From NCBI GenBank assembly GCA_038503075.1, contig JBCAML010000010.1, positions 620,001-684,000 of the forward strand: DNA of 64,000 nucleotides, given 5' to 3'. A model generated the notes under the pieces. That model had not been told where the DNA came from. It did no database searches and saw nothing but the letters and a program-made list of their open reading frames with translations. Numbering within the stretch: position 1 is the first letter of the stretch; every line of letters begins with the position of its first letter. The position numbers and the translations under genes are program-made. This stretch comes from Gyromitra esculenta (Eukaryota > Ascomycota > Pezizomycetes > Pezizales > Discinaceae). Below are positions 45,172-56,927 of the stretch, one piece after another.

Positions 45172-47756
45172 ATGTCGTCCACGCAACTCTCGTCGGAGGA
45201 GATAGCGGAGGATTATAAGTCATCGCTGGAGGATTTACATTTCAACTCGAGATATGAAATCAGCAATCTCACGGTCATCGCGAAGGAGAACATCCACGCT
45301 GCACAAGCAATCGCTCGTTCCATCGAAGAGCATATCAATAAAGTAAGCCCCCAAAGTCTCCTTAAGTCAAACGGTCTGGTTTGTATTGTATATTTGATTC
45401 TTTTGTATCGGGCCCGATATGAAATGACGCGTCTTATTGTATTTCCTTTTTTTTATTTATTATGACACTCAAAATATATCTTGTGTGTAATCTTTTGTAA
45501 ATGATGGTGCCGTTTATATCTGAGCGCCTAAATTGCTAATATCTTCCTCTTAATGACAGGCAGCACCAGCTAGAAAGCTACCCGCACTGTATCTACTGGA
45601 TTCCGTTGCAAAAAATGTTGGGACCCCATATACCCTTTTCTTTCAGCGAGATCTATATTCTACATTTATGGGAGCATACTCCAAAGTGGACCCTGCCATT
45701 CGACGCAAACTTGAAGAAATGCTGCATACTTGGAAGCAACCTGTGCCCAATTCTTCTTCCACGTCTCCAGTTTTCTCATCAGAAGTCACCCGGAAAATCG
45801 ACAATGCCTTGATCAAGGCGAGGACTGCGGCGCTCCAGCACCAGCAGAAACAAATGAAACAAGCTCAAGATCCAAAAGGACTCAATCGTCCAGGTGTTCC
45901 AACCCCTCCCCCTCAACATTATCGAAATACTCCCCCACTTTTGAATGGCTCTACACAGCAGTATCCGAATGGGCAAGGTTATGATTATGGTCAGAACGGG
46001 TTGGGAGCATATAATCGAAGTACGGTGGGTGAAAAGAACAGTCACCAAAATTATTCTAGTCCGAGTTCTCATCTTCATGTGTCCCAGCCGGTGATGAACC
46101 ATCCCACACCACCCCCACCTGCCGGAATGCCTTCGCAATTACCCCTTCAGCAAGCACAAAATCTCATACCCCCTGTTGCTAGTGTAGACAGTTTGCATAG
46201 TGATATAACCAGTCTCATTAAAACATCGCAGAAACGTTTTGCAGAAGATCCTGTTAATCAAGAGATCCAGAAAAGATTAAAAGCTCTACTTGACTTGCAG
46301 ACTATATTACAGACTCAACAGCTTCCCCCAGCGCAGCTTGCAATGGTCCGGGAGCAAGTTAAAAGACTGGCTAATCCGACTCCTCCTCCAGCGATGCCTG
46401 TGCCTGTGCCTCCGCCGCCACCTCCACCAGTTCAGTTCTCAACTCAGGACCTCGCGGCATTACTGGCAACAGCTACTCAGAAACCACTGATGAATCTTTC
46501 GCTCCCTCCGCCGCCTCCCCCACCAGCACCAGTAGCTCAAGGACCACTGCCACTTCCTCTCAGTTTTGCACCAACTGGGCTTGACACAGCGTCATTAATA
46601 GCGTCTCTTCAAAAAGCAGGGTATATTCCGGGGATGCTAGGAAGTGCTCCCCCGCCTTTGCCTCCACCTCCTCCACCTCCGTCAGCATTACCCCCTTTTA
46701 TCCTCCCTCCACCTGGGGGAAGCTTTATACCGCCACCACCACCATTGGTTAACCAAGCACCCCCAAGGCAAGGAAAACTTGATTGGCGTTCAATAGACGT
46801 AGAAATGAAATCTATGTCCCTTAAGATGTAATAGCTGCTTGGTGCACTCTCTCCCATGATTTTTTCGGTATTGCTTGATTTTTAGGATGCCAAACCATAG
46901 ACCATTGCACGCCATGAATTTCGTAGAAAGACGTATGCTGATTAAATTTGATGATGATTTTAAGACCTCGGCCACATTTACTTCCAATGCTGAACGCAGC
47001 GCTGCCGAATCAGTGTGGTTCTTGTGCCAGAAGGTTTGCAGATACTGAGCAAGGAAAACGAGAAAAAGCATCACATCTAGATTGGCACTTCCGGGTGCAC
47101 CAGAGGATGACAGAATCCATGAAAAGAGGACAGCATAGGAGTTGGTATCTTGGTGAAGAGGTAAATTACCCTTGTTGCTGTGTTACCGTCGTGATAGTAT
47201 CAGAAATGATCTGTGAACCGTTTCGTGAAATGTGTGCTAACTCTTCTTTTCTTTTGCTTCTGCCAATCTAAAGGAATGGATTAAATCCCGAGATGATGGC
47301 GAAGACAGCTCGTCTCTTGCACCAAACGGCATTGATAATGCTAGGGATTTTTCCAACACCGGAAGTAAAGCGCCTGAAGTAGATCCCAAGCAGCAGTACG
47401 TGGTAGTTTCAGACACTTCACCAACCCAGACCGTCTGTCCAATCTGCCAGGAGGAATTAAAGTATCAGTGGCACGAGGAAACCGAAGAGTTTGTGTTTAT
47501 GGACGCGAAGCAAGTTGGTGCTCGAATATATCACGCTAGCTGTCACGCGGAAGCAAGTAAAGACAAAGCTTCTGGCACACCCCTGAGTAGGGGGGGAACA
47601 CCGGATGTGGGCGTAGGTGGAATGAAAAGGAAGGCGGACGTGAGTGCATTTCCTGATGTACTGACCTATCGTTACCCCAATGGCCTATTACCGAAGCTAA
47701 CATTGGCACAGGATGTCGATATCAACCCAAAAAGCAAAATAAAGCGAGAGCCATAA
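45172..47756 (+). CDS. PCF11: mRNA cleavage and termination factor Pcf11
   Basis: Four exons: 45172-45342, 45560-46827, 46965-47160 and 47274-47756, giving 705 residues. The N-terminal CID (about residues 1-130) binds Ser2-phosphorylated Pol II CTD: YKSSLEDLHFNSRYEISNLT, LPALYLLDSVAKNVGTPY, FMGAYSKVDPAIRRKLEEML. A Gln/Pro-rich middle with polyproline runs follows. After splicing, SLKIPRPHLLPMLNAALPNQ leads into the first zinc finger (CGSCARRF ... HLDWHF), then WYLGEEEWIKS and a second Cys/His pair set (CPICQEEL ... YHASCH). These are the Clp1- and CF IA-binding C-terminal elements. Pcf11 couples 3' end cleavage to Pol II release. The first intron is 217 nt. Confidence 0.93.
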
Positions 47757-48618
47757 ATGAACTCATATGTGAAAGAAGTGATCGATTTTTCGTGAAATAA
47801 ACAACAAAATCGTCGAATCTTATCTCCTTCCCTTTCAGCAGGAATTAAAAAAAAAAAAAAATTTAATTGGTGTTCTTTGGCGCAAAGTGGTTGGGTTGTC
47901 TTAGTTAACTATAATTCATATCAGCATCAGAGAAGAAAGAAAAAGAGAGAAAACAAAAAATCCCTTATACGTGACAATCCCATTTGAGATTTTTCTTGCT
48001 ATCTTCCTGTTACTTAGTTTTCTTTCTATCGCCGATTAGCTATGATTAGCTATTTTTACGCTTTTTTCTTCTTCACGTGTATCTTTATCTTTGTACCTTT
48101 CCTTTCTTTTCGTTTTCTTTAAAAAAATTAGGGGGGCTGTATCTCGCTTTTATCGTTCCAGGCTGTATGTTGTTTCATTCTTAGGGGTTTTTTGTTTTTC
48201 TGTTTTACGTGTAATTTTAGTGTAGCTAGTGGGACAGGAGGTTACGAATTGGGGTTTCAATCAGTGTGCCTAGTCTAATGCTACAAAGAGTTGCTCGTGA
48301 CGTTTTTTTATTTGGTAAGGAGACGTGCTCTTGGAAGTAAATGTAATACAACTCTTAGAGGGTTCACCGTGCACGTAGTGTCTTTGCTAGACTTAACTTG
48401 GCCTAGCGGTGGGGTTTCCTAGAGGCCAATGATTTTATAGCGAGGACAAACTCTCAGTGCTTGAAAACTGAGATTGGGAAAATTAAAAGCATAGATGGCT
48501 TAGGTTAGGATGTAAGGACAATTTATATTCTTTACACAGCAGGAGCTCTTGACATCTTATGTTTACTAAATTCAAACATATTATCTATTATAACCTGTGA
48601 TCAATCCATAACGCTCAA
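47757..48618. other. Intergenic between convergent PCF11 and F-box genes
   Basis: A- and T-rich 3' regions (A-run near 47848-47861). No gene supported. Confidence 0.45.
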
Positions 48619-50164
48619 TTAGTGATTCAGAAAATCATCATCACAAACCACATCCTCCCTTAGCGCCTTCTCATACTCGTAATCCTCCTTTGAAACAGCC
48701 CACATGATGAATGGGCCCTCTGTTCCGTCAGCCTCGTCTTGAGGCACTGTCCATCTTCCAATAATCGTCTTTCCGCCCGGTAGTAGGCAGCCTTCATATG
48801 CCCAGCTCTCCTGGGGATAGTCGTTTGAGAACGAGATCTTGCGCCAGCCGGGGATCGAGAAGACGGGCGGAAGGGGTGAAATCGTGCCGTTGACAGTAAA
48901 CGGGTGGATGTCGGAGCCACTGCCCGTGATGATGCTACCTTTGATATCGAGTTCCATAATCTATTTCATTAGCAGGTCCACAAAGCAAGCACCCAGGGAT
49001 GTGTGTGCGTCTGGGGGAGGGGGGGTATAATACAGATAGCTGACCGTCGTCATGGTCCAGTAAAGGAATAGGATAATCGATCTTACGGAGCGCCTCAATA
49101 TCCGCAGTCTCAAGATACGCTAACTCTACAAGTTAGCATTACCCACTACTCTAACACCGCCCAGCAGCCTACCTACCATAAAACCCAAACCAGTACCTTG
49201 AGAGGTCCTCCTCTTTCACAACCAACTCATCCCACGGCACCGGAGCACCCCGATCCTCCGCCACAATTGTTCTAAATCCCATCGTCAGCCCGCTCAACTG
49301 GAGCCCACTGGGCTCCTCCATAAACCCGCCGAAGTGCAGTAGGAAGAAATTAGAGGTACACCACAGCCGGTTCAGGTCTCTGTCTTCCATGTAGTCGTCC
49401 TCGAATAAAGCGCTCTCTCCGTCGCCGTACGCGCGTCTCTGGGAGTCCGCGGTATTAATTTGTGCGTCGGCCCATGCGATGAATTGGGGTGCGGCAAAAT
49501 TGGTCAATATGAGCTGCAACACCATTAAGGCTTTTACTTCCTCTATATCATCGAGTGAGAAGGCTGTGAAGCGGTTAATAGATTTAGAGGCAAAGAGTCG
49601 GAGGTGGGAGAGGTTTTTGGTTTTTGATTCTGGGGGGAGGGATGTTAGCGGCAATGATCGTCTGGCGGGAAATTGGAGGGTACCGAGTATTAGGTCTTTT
49701 ACACTGTTGGAGATATCTAGGGTTACTGGGCTGATATCCTCTGGTGTCTCTGGGTCTTCAGCGTCGAGGAAACGCTGTAGGGGGTACCGGCGGCAGTAGG
49801 CGTGTCTATAGTCGTAGTTTTGCCACTCTGTGGGCTTGTCATAGATGCGTAGGAATAACTCGCGGAAGACGGCCTGGGTTACGAAGACAGCGGTGTGGAT
49901 TTTGCGGGATGAGAGGGAGAAATTGAGAAGGTCGGGACATGAACGGATGTGGATTGCTATTTGTTGGATTATCTAGAGGAGAGTAAGTATTATGGGGGGG
50001 CTATGAGTGGGATCGAAGCAGGATAGATAGTAGTTTAGTTTAAAGAGGTTAAAAGCGTAGGGATCGCCAGCAAGCTTTTTAAAAGGTGTAAGATAGATGT
50101 GAGCTTGTGCAGTAATAATTAGAGAGTACTTTACCTCAACGGGAAGATCAATAAGGACCGTCAT
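48619..50164 (-). CDS. F-box protein
   Basis: Four exons on the minus strand: 50164-50135, 49972-49177, 49125-49034 and 48960-48619, giving 419 residues. The first exon codes ten residues (MTVLIDLPVE) and completes an N-terminal F-box: LPVEIIQQIAIHIRSCPDLL followed by NFSLSSRKIHTAVF. The rest has no repeat or known domain that I recognise; the C-terminal part is a beta-rich stretch with conserved-looking WAYEGCLLPGGKTIIGRW. F-box proteins recruit substrates to SCF ubiquitin ligases through Skp1. The donor of intron 3 (GTATTA) was chosen over a closer GTCAGC because only it keeps frame. Divergent with TFG2. Confidence 0.75.
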
Positions 50165-50327
50165 ATCTAGCCAGATAAAAATGTAAACAGCTCTCTAAAT
50201 CCAAATAGCCAACACCTCCGTATCAACGGCGAGGTAGACGAACGATCCCACAGCTCCCAGCAGTATGCGTGTGTAGAGGGGGTGTTGACTATCTCCACAT
50301 AAAAGAACCAGGTCTCCTCATCTGATA

Positions 50328-50497
50328 CCGTATGTACTCGTGAAATACGACCCAGCTTTGCCCTGAGCTAAACTTGATATAGTACTCTATTGAGCTTGGC
50401 GAAAAAGAATCCAAGCCACAGAATTTGACCATTTAGAAGCTTGCTCCCTGCGTAAGCCACGGGGCAGAGCTGGATCGTATTTCACAAGTACATACGG
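50328..50497. mobile_element. MITE-I (170 bp) in the F-box/TFG2 divergent promoter
   Basis: Left arm CCGTATGTACTCGTGAAATA and its inverse ending at 50497 match over about 36 bp with three transitions. TA flanks at 50326-50327 and 50498-50499. It shares the CCGTA end and TA target with MITE-F. Confidence 0.8.
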
Positions 50498-50917
50498 TAT
50501 GCCGGGAGGATATTCGCCAAGCATCAGCATCCTGGCCAGGGTTTCTCCTCACATTCACATTTGCGGTCTACCCTTTTCAATTCACATCCGCATTTACTGC
50601 TGATCCCGATGTTGTCATCATACCTAATTGCGTATTCCTCTTTTCCCCAAGGGTACATACCCACAGGTACGTCGATTATCCACCATCGCGAGATCCAATC
50701 CACTACCAAAAGCTAATCTCGTCAAGCAATTCTACGGTCCCAGTACTACCCACCATACGCGAACAATCAGTACCTAGCAACAACTACAACCAGCAAGTTT
50801 CGCGTGTTGATCCATCCACCCGCAACTCTTTGAATCAACCTTCGCACCTAACAAAGAACACCCTCCCCACACCTCAAAACCGCTTGCCCGTGCGTACATA
50901 CCCCCATTACCGCGATC

Positions 50918-52306
50918 ATGGCATCAGCAAACAAGCTCGAGCCCGAGATCAAGCACGAGGACACAGACATGTCGAACGCGCCTAGCATCACGATCAAAGC
51001 AGAGCTCTCGGGCGCAGAAGACGACGAGGATCTGTATGAGGATGCAGGCGACTTGGATATGGCGAAGGGGGATAAAGCGGTATGGCTGGTCAAGTTGCCG
51101 TCGTTTGTGGCGGAGAGGTGGAATGAGATCGATGAGGATGAGGAGATCGTGCTGGGTGTGGTTAAGGTTAATCCGAATAATAATGAACAGGTGAGTTGTT
51201 GGGATGAAGGTAACGGGATGGGTGGGTGAAAGGGGTCGCTGATAGGATTTTTTTAGTTGAAATTGTCGCTGGAGAAAAATGAGGTTAATGGTGATATACC
51301 GACGGAGTATGATCTGCGTATTACGAATATGGAGGTTACGAACACGTTCGTATTCACAGAGAAGGATATGCCGGGGTACTCGAGCAAGATGAACACTGGT
51401 GGCGTAAAGGAGGGGGAGCCAGCTATCCCCGCGAGGTTCCTGTATCAGGATCGGAATAAGGAGAGTGCAGCAGCGGGAAGCGGTGGTGGGGGAGGTGGGG
51501 GTGGAGGTGGAGGTGGAGGCGGGGGTGGGGGTGGGAATAAAGGGCAGTGGGGGAAACCGCAGAGATATCAACCATATATTAGGAAAGCTATACCAAGTAG
51601 GATCTCCGACTACGAGCTATTGGGCATATGCTGACGGAGCTGGATAGAACGAACGGCGTTGGCGGGGACTGTCAGACATGAGTGCAGCATGAGCCCGGCG
51701 CTAAATGCCGAGTACAAAGCGTTTCAAGCCAGCAAGTTCAACGACGCGAATACTCCACGAATCACAACACAGTTTCTGGACATACATGCGTCTGCTGGGA
51801 ATCTACTGGCGCCGGGTACGACTGGTGTTGGTGGAAAGACCTTCTCAAATAGGTTTATTGTACGTATCCATTACTCTACCCAAATTGGCTGTACAGCACT
51901 AACCTTTTTTCTCTCCAAACTATAGAAGGGTGATAAGGTCGTTCGCAAGGCAACCGATAACAAGGCAGCTCGTATGCCACGAACAGAATTGATCTCTGCA
52001 CTATTCGAATGCTTCGGCGAACATGAGTACTGGTCAATGAAGGGACTGCGTGAAAAGCTCGTGCAGCCAGAACAGTATCTCAAAGAAACTCTCGAGGATA
52101 TTGCTGTGTGCAATCGCAGCGGGAAGTACGTTGGCAAGTGGATGCTGAAGAGCGAGTACAAAAATTCCGCACAAAAGGCCGGCGAACCCTCGGGGACCGC
52201 AGGAGAAGCGAGTGGAAGTGCTGGTGTAGCAGGGGCAGCGGAGGTCATCAATATCGACGATGACGATGACGATGACTTGATTGAGATGGAAGATGTGCCC
52301 ATGTGA
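50918..52306 (+). CDS. TFG2: TFIIF beta subunit (Tfg2/Rap30)
   Basis: Four exons: 50918-51190, 51257-51596, 51648-51859 and 51926-52306, giving 401 residues; introns 66, 51 and 66 nt. The N-terminal dimerisation domain shows VWLVKLPSFVAERWNEI and LRITNMEVTNTFVF; the spliced IPKRTALAGTVRHECSMSP matches the Tfg2 linker. The C-terminal winged helix shows MPRTELISALFECFGEHEYW and LKETLEDIAVCNRSGKYVGK. A tract of 18 consecutive glycines (near 51484-51533) sits in the linker. Tfg2 pairs with Tfg1 to stabilise the Pol II pre-initiation complex. The tail is acidic. Confidence 0.94.
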
Positions 52307-52548
52307 GGAGAGGAATGAAGTAGATTGTGGGATTAGAGGCACGAACTTGTATATATATATTGTGATGTTGGCTTGGTATGGGTGGGAGATGTGAGGGTCA
52401 TATGGAAGGGATTGAGAATGGCTTTTTTGTTATATATATTCGAGCGTTACTCGAATAGGGCGTTTGGGGATCTATTTAAACTAATTACGGATGATTTTAC
52501 TTGACTGCTATGGGACATTACGTAGGAACATATGTGTGCATGTATGTA

Positions 52549-52824
52549 CAGTTGCGTCCAACAAGTTCTTGCGGTTTTTGAGGTACCGATGCAACGAGGT
52601 GTCACGAACCCCAACTTGAACGAGTGATGAAAACATTTACTAGTATTGCCATTGTCACTTAGTGCAGTGGTAGTACGTCTCTTATCATACCGATGTGATT
52701 TAGCTTTAGTTGTGGGAGGCATACCTAGGGAGTCGGGGGTGTTCTGTTGTATGGGAAGTGGGGGTTCATGACACCTCATTGTATCGGTACTTCAAAAACC
52801 GCAAGAACTTGTTGGACACAGCTG
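52549..52824. mobile_element. MITE-A copy 3 (64-bp arms)
   Basis: Left arm CAGTTGCGTCCAACAAGTTC at 52549; inverse arm ends at 52824. Over about 64 bp six mismatches are seen, all transitions. TA flanks on both sides; the right TA is shared with the adjoining MITE-B at 52827. Confidence 0.85.
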
Positions 52825-52826
52825 TA

Positions 52827-53069
52827 CAGTCGTGTAAGAAAAGTCTTGACACCCTACTTCGCTATGGTACAACCGGTACTCTACATGGTACCGGTACTAA
52901 AGAGCGCAACACAAATATATTGTGAAATAATGAAAATAAATACAGAGACGATAAATAAGATTCTACCATTTTGTATGGCTGTACTAGCTGGTGTTGCACG
53001 CAGGTATGTTGTGTGTAGATATCTGTCTCGCTAGCAAGGTAGGGCGCCAGGACTTTTCTTACACGACTG
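52827..53069. mobile_element. MITE-B copy (243 bp)
   Basis: Left arm CAGTCGTGTAAGAAAAGTCT and inverse arm ending CACGACTG at 53069, with three transitions over about 31 bp. TA on each side. The AT-rich core is non-coding. Confidence 0.82.
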
Positions 53070-53071
53070 TA

Positions 53072-53151
53072 CAGCCATATAAGAAAAGTCTTGACACCCC
53101 AGTCGCTGTCTTGTTAGTGAGGTGGGTGTCAAGATTTTTCATACACGACTG
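53072..53151. mobile_element. MITE-B minimal copy (80 bp), abutting the previous one
   Basis: Starts CAGCCATATAAGAAAAGTCT and ends with the inverse at 53151. Arms differ by four transitions and one transversion. It lies 330 bp upstream of the SPT5 start. Confidence 0.78.
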
Positions 53152-53251
53152 TGCACGTATTTACATGTGCCCCCTTTGGTATGCAGTGCGATAAACCGGA
53201 AAACCGTACTCATTCCAACTCGTGCACGCCAAACACTCAGGCCCGATACAC

Positions 53252-53263
53252 AGGGTTAGGGTT
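53252..53263. promoter_or_regulatory. Telobox-like site upstream of SPT5
   Basis: AGGGTTAGGGTT, about 220 bp before the SPT5 ATG. Third such site in the window in a promoter position; function inferred. Confidence 0.4.
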
Positions 53264-53481
53264 AATTATATCGTTGGCGTTACCCGGATTTCGCCAAGTC
53301 AAGCGCCACACAGCTTCCGAGCTTTGTTTTGCCGTTCGTGATCTTTACAACTCTCCAACGACCCTCAGCTCGCTCGCTCGCCTTGTCCCTAGAGTATATA
53401 AAGAACACTCACCCCGCCCTCTTTCCCTATTTTTTTCATTCCTTTCCTCGACCCCTAAACCTCCGAGCAACACCCATCGCT

Positions 53482-56400
53482 ATGGCCGCATCCAACCAGC
53501 CCCGTCTGGATTTAGACTCGGATGAAGACGATCAAGACTTCAGCGCCGGTCATGCGCACGGCGACGAAGATGCTGAGGGCGAGCCTGATGACGAAGTTAA
53601 GGCAACCTTTCCCGCGAATCACGACGAAGAGGACGAAGAAGAAGATGACGAAGATGACGAGGACGACGAGGACGACGAAGACGAGATGGAAGAAGACGAG
53701 GAGCTCGTTAGTATCCCCCTTTCCGAACCGTGATTTTCCGCGACACTAGGGAAAAATTGTGACTGACGCTACATATATAGCCTCAACGAAAGCGCCGTAA
53801 ACCAGCCCGCAATCAGTTCCTCGATGTCGAAGCCGAAGTCGACGAGGAAGATGAGGCAGATGAAGACGACGAGGATGATCGTGCTGAGGATGGGTTTATT
53901 GCCGATGATGCGGACCAGCCGGATATTAGCGACCTGCGGATGTATCCTCGCGACGACCACCGGCATCGCGAGCTAGATCGCCAATTCGAGCAGGAGAAGG
54001 CGGAGGAGATGGAGGCTCTCGCTGCAGGGTTCGTCGAGCGGCATGGAAGATCTTCTCGCCGACGCATGGAGGATTCGCAGGTTGTGCCGCGCAGGCTCTT
54101 GCTACCGTCTGTTAACGATCCGAGTATTTGGGGTGTCAAGTGCAAGCCTGGGAAGGAGAGGGAGATTATTTTCTCTATTCTGAGAAAGCAGGAGGAGTTG
54201 GCGTTGACGAAGGCTCCGCTTCAGATCATGTCAGCGTTTGAAAGGGCGGTTACTATGCCTGGGTATATTTATGTTGAGGCGAGGAAGCAGGCAGATGTTA
54301 TGCAGGCGCTCCATGGAGTATCTTTCGCGTATCCGATGACAAGAATTCTTCTTGTCCCGATTAAGGAGATGCCGGATTTGCTCTATGTCGTTAAAAAGGA
54401 GGAACTTAAACCCGGTGCGTGGGTCCGTTTCAAGCGCTCAAAGTACCAGGGTGATCTTGCACAGGTTGAGAACGTCCTCGCCAGCGGACTTGAGGTCCGT
54501 ATTCGTATGATTCCTCGTCTGGACTATGGCAACAACCAAGAAATGGACGAAGGGAATCTCCCGCCAGGAGTTAAGCGAAAGAGGAATCCATTCGGCAAGA
54601 CTAATGCTCTTATTGGCCGACCACCTCAGCGTCTCTTCTCGGAAATCGACGCCCGGAAGAATCACGCAAAGCATCTACAGCAAGGAACAAACACGTCTCG
54701 TGGGAAGAAAAACTTTACCTATCTCGGTGACGAATACGAGGATGGCTTCCTCGTCAAGGACGTGAAACTCACTATGATCCAACAGGAGAATGTCAACCCG
54801 ACGCTAGAGGAAGTGTCAAAATTCGGATCTCCGGCTGGCGATGATGGGACTGAAAATCTGGATTTGGGTGCGTTGGCGACTAGTTTGGAGAATACACGAT
54901 CTAGTTACCAGCCTGGGGACACTGTCGAAGTTTATGATGGCGAGCAGCAGGGTGTTGTTGGAAAAGCGGTTAGCGTTCAGGGAGAAATTGTCACAATGGA
55001 CGTGTTAGAGGGAGAATTGAAAGGACGAAGAATCGAAGTACCTTCGAAAGGTTTGAGGAAGAAGTTTAGAGAGGGCGATCACGTTAAGGTTACAGGAGGG
55101 AGTAAGTTTAGGGACGAAGTCGGAATGGTGGTCAGGATGGTTGAGGATAAAGTCACGATTCTCAGTGATCTAAATATGCAGGAGATCACCGTGTTTTCGA
55201 AGGACTTGACGGAAGCAAGTGATGCTGGTGGAGTCTCGCAAACTGGTAAATACGACTTGCACGATTTAGTACAGCTTGAGTATGTCCTTTCAATCCTTTA
55301 ATTGTGATGATTATACTAATACGCACTTCAGCTCTGCTACCGTCGCCTGTGTCACCAAAGTTGACCGCCAATCCCTCCGTGTCCTCGACCAAAACGGCAA
55401 CAATCGCATGATAATGCCCTCCCAAATTAGTAACAAAATCACCAATCGCCGTCACGGTGTCGCAACCGACCGTAACGGTTCTGAAATCCGCGTCGGAGAC
55501 ACTGTTAAAGAGGTTGGCGGCGAAACCCGTACTGGAAACATACTCCACATCTTCCGTGCCTTCGCATTCCTGCATAACCGTGAGCAAATGGAAAATTCTG
55601 GTGTATTTGTGTGCCGTACCAACAATCTTGCTACCATCGTTGCCAAGGGGGGTCGCGTTACTACCGCTGCCGGCCCGGATTTGACCAAGATGAACCCGGC
55701 GCTGCAAAGGAATGGAAGGCCGCAGCAACCACTGGCCCCCCCGCCGAAGATGGGAGGGAGGGATAGGACTATTGGACAGACTGTTACAGTGTTCATAGGG
55801 CCGTATAAGGGTCTTATGGGGATTGTTAAGGATGCAACGGATCTGCAAGCAAGAGTGGAACTACATACAAAGAATAAAACAATTTCAATTGATAAGCATA
55901 AGTTGGGCTTCAGAGAGTATGCTTCCTCGCTATTTTGCTCTATGAGATAATAGTTGCTAACCTACTCAAAGTAATATCACTGGCACAATGAGATCTTACC
56001 AAGACTTCATCCGCCCTGGTGGCCGTGGCGACGGGGGTGGTCGTGACGGGCCCCACAGAACTCCCGGAGGCCCCCCAAGCCGCGCTACGTCAACTTGGTC
56101 GTCTAGCGGCAGCAGGACCCCACAGGTTGAACATGGAGCTGGAGGCCGTACGCCTGCATGGATGTCGAATTCTGGTTCCAGAACTCCTGCGTGGATGGCT
56201 AGCGGCGATGGAGGTCGTACACCTGCTTATGCAGCAGGTGGGAAGACGCCTGCTTGGGGAATGGATGGAAGTCGTACTTCATATGCTGGGAACAGAACAC
56301 CTGCGTATGTCTCCTCTTCCCTTTTGCATATACATATATTATTTACTAACAGCTCCTAGTTGGAACCCTTCATCCCGCACTCCTTACGTCGGCGACACCG

Positions 56401-56927
56401 ACCGCAGCGCTTGGGACGCTGGCTCCAAAACACCCGGCCGTCCAAATCCCGACGGATTCCTGGATACTGCGCCCACTGGTTCCTCCAACACGTACAGCGC
56501 GCGAACACCCGGCGCCTACAGCGCTGCATCCCCCGAATTCATCGCACCTCCATACTCAAAAGAGATCTCCGCCCCTACACCCGGAAACCCACTATCCGCA
56601 CCCACGCCCTCTGCTATATCAGCACCTACGCCTGGTCCTATGAGCGCGCCGACGCCGCGCGATAGTGGATACGGCGGTGGAGGATGGGCTGATACCGCTC
56701 CAACACCTGCGCCATATGGTGCTGCGCCGACGCCGGGTGCCAGCGGGAGCTATGGTGCTGCGCCGACGCCGGGTGCCAGCGGGAGCTATGGCGCTACTGC
56801 GAGGGACCCGAGGGGTGGGTATTATCAGGGCGCGCCGACACCGGCTACGGGTTATGGACCGAGAACACCAGGTGTATGGGCAGGGGAGGAGGAGGAGGTT
56901 AGATATGCGGAGCCCACCACACCATAA
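53482..56927 (+). CDS. SPT5: Transcription elongation factor Spt5
   Basis: Five exons: 53482-53706, 53781-55279, 55332-55916, 55972-56304 and 56360-56927, giving 1069 residues; introns 52-74 nt. Domain order fits Spt5: a very acidic N-terminus (long Glu/Asp run), the NGN domain from about residue 190 ([20 protein letters not shown]), several KOW modules ([60 protein letters not shown]), and a C-terminal repeat region. The repeat region has two styles: SRTPAW-type units in exon 4 and APTPG/SAPTP units in exon 5, targets of the Bur1/Cdk9 kinase. With Spt4 it forms DSIF, which clamps Pol II and supports capping and elongation. Confidence 0.95.
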
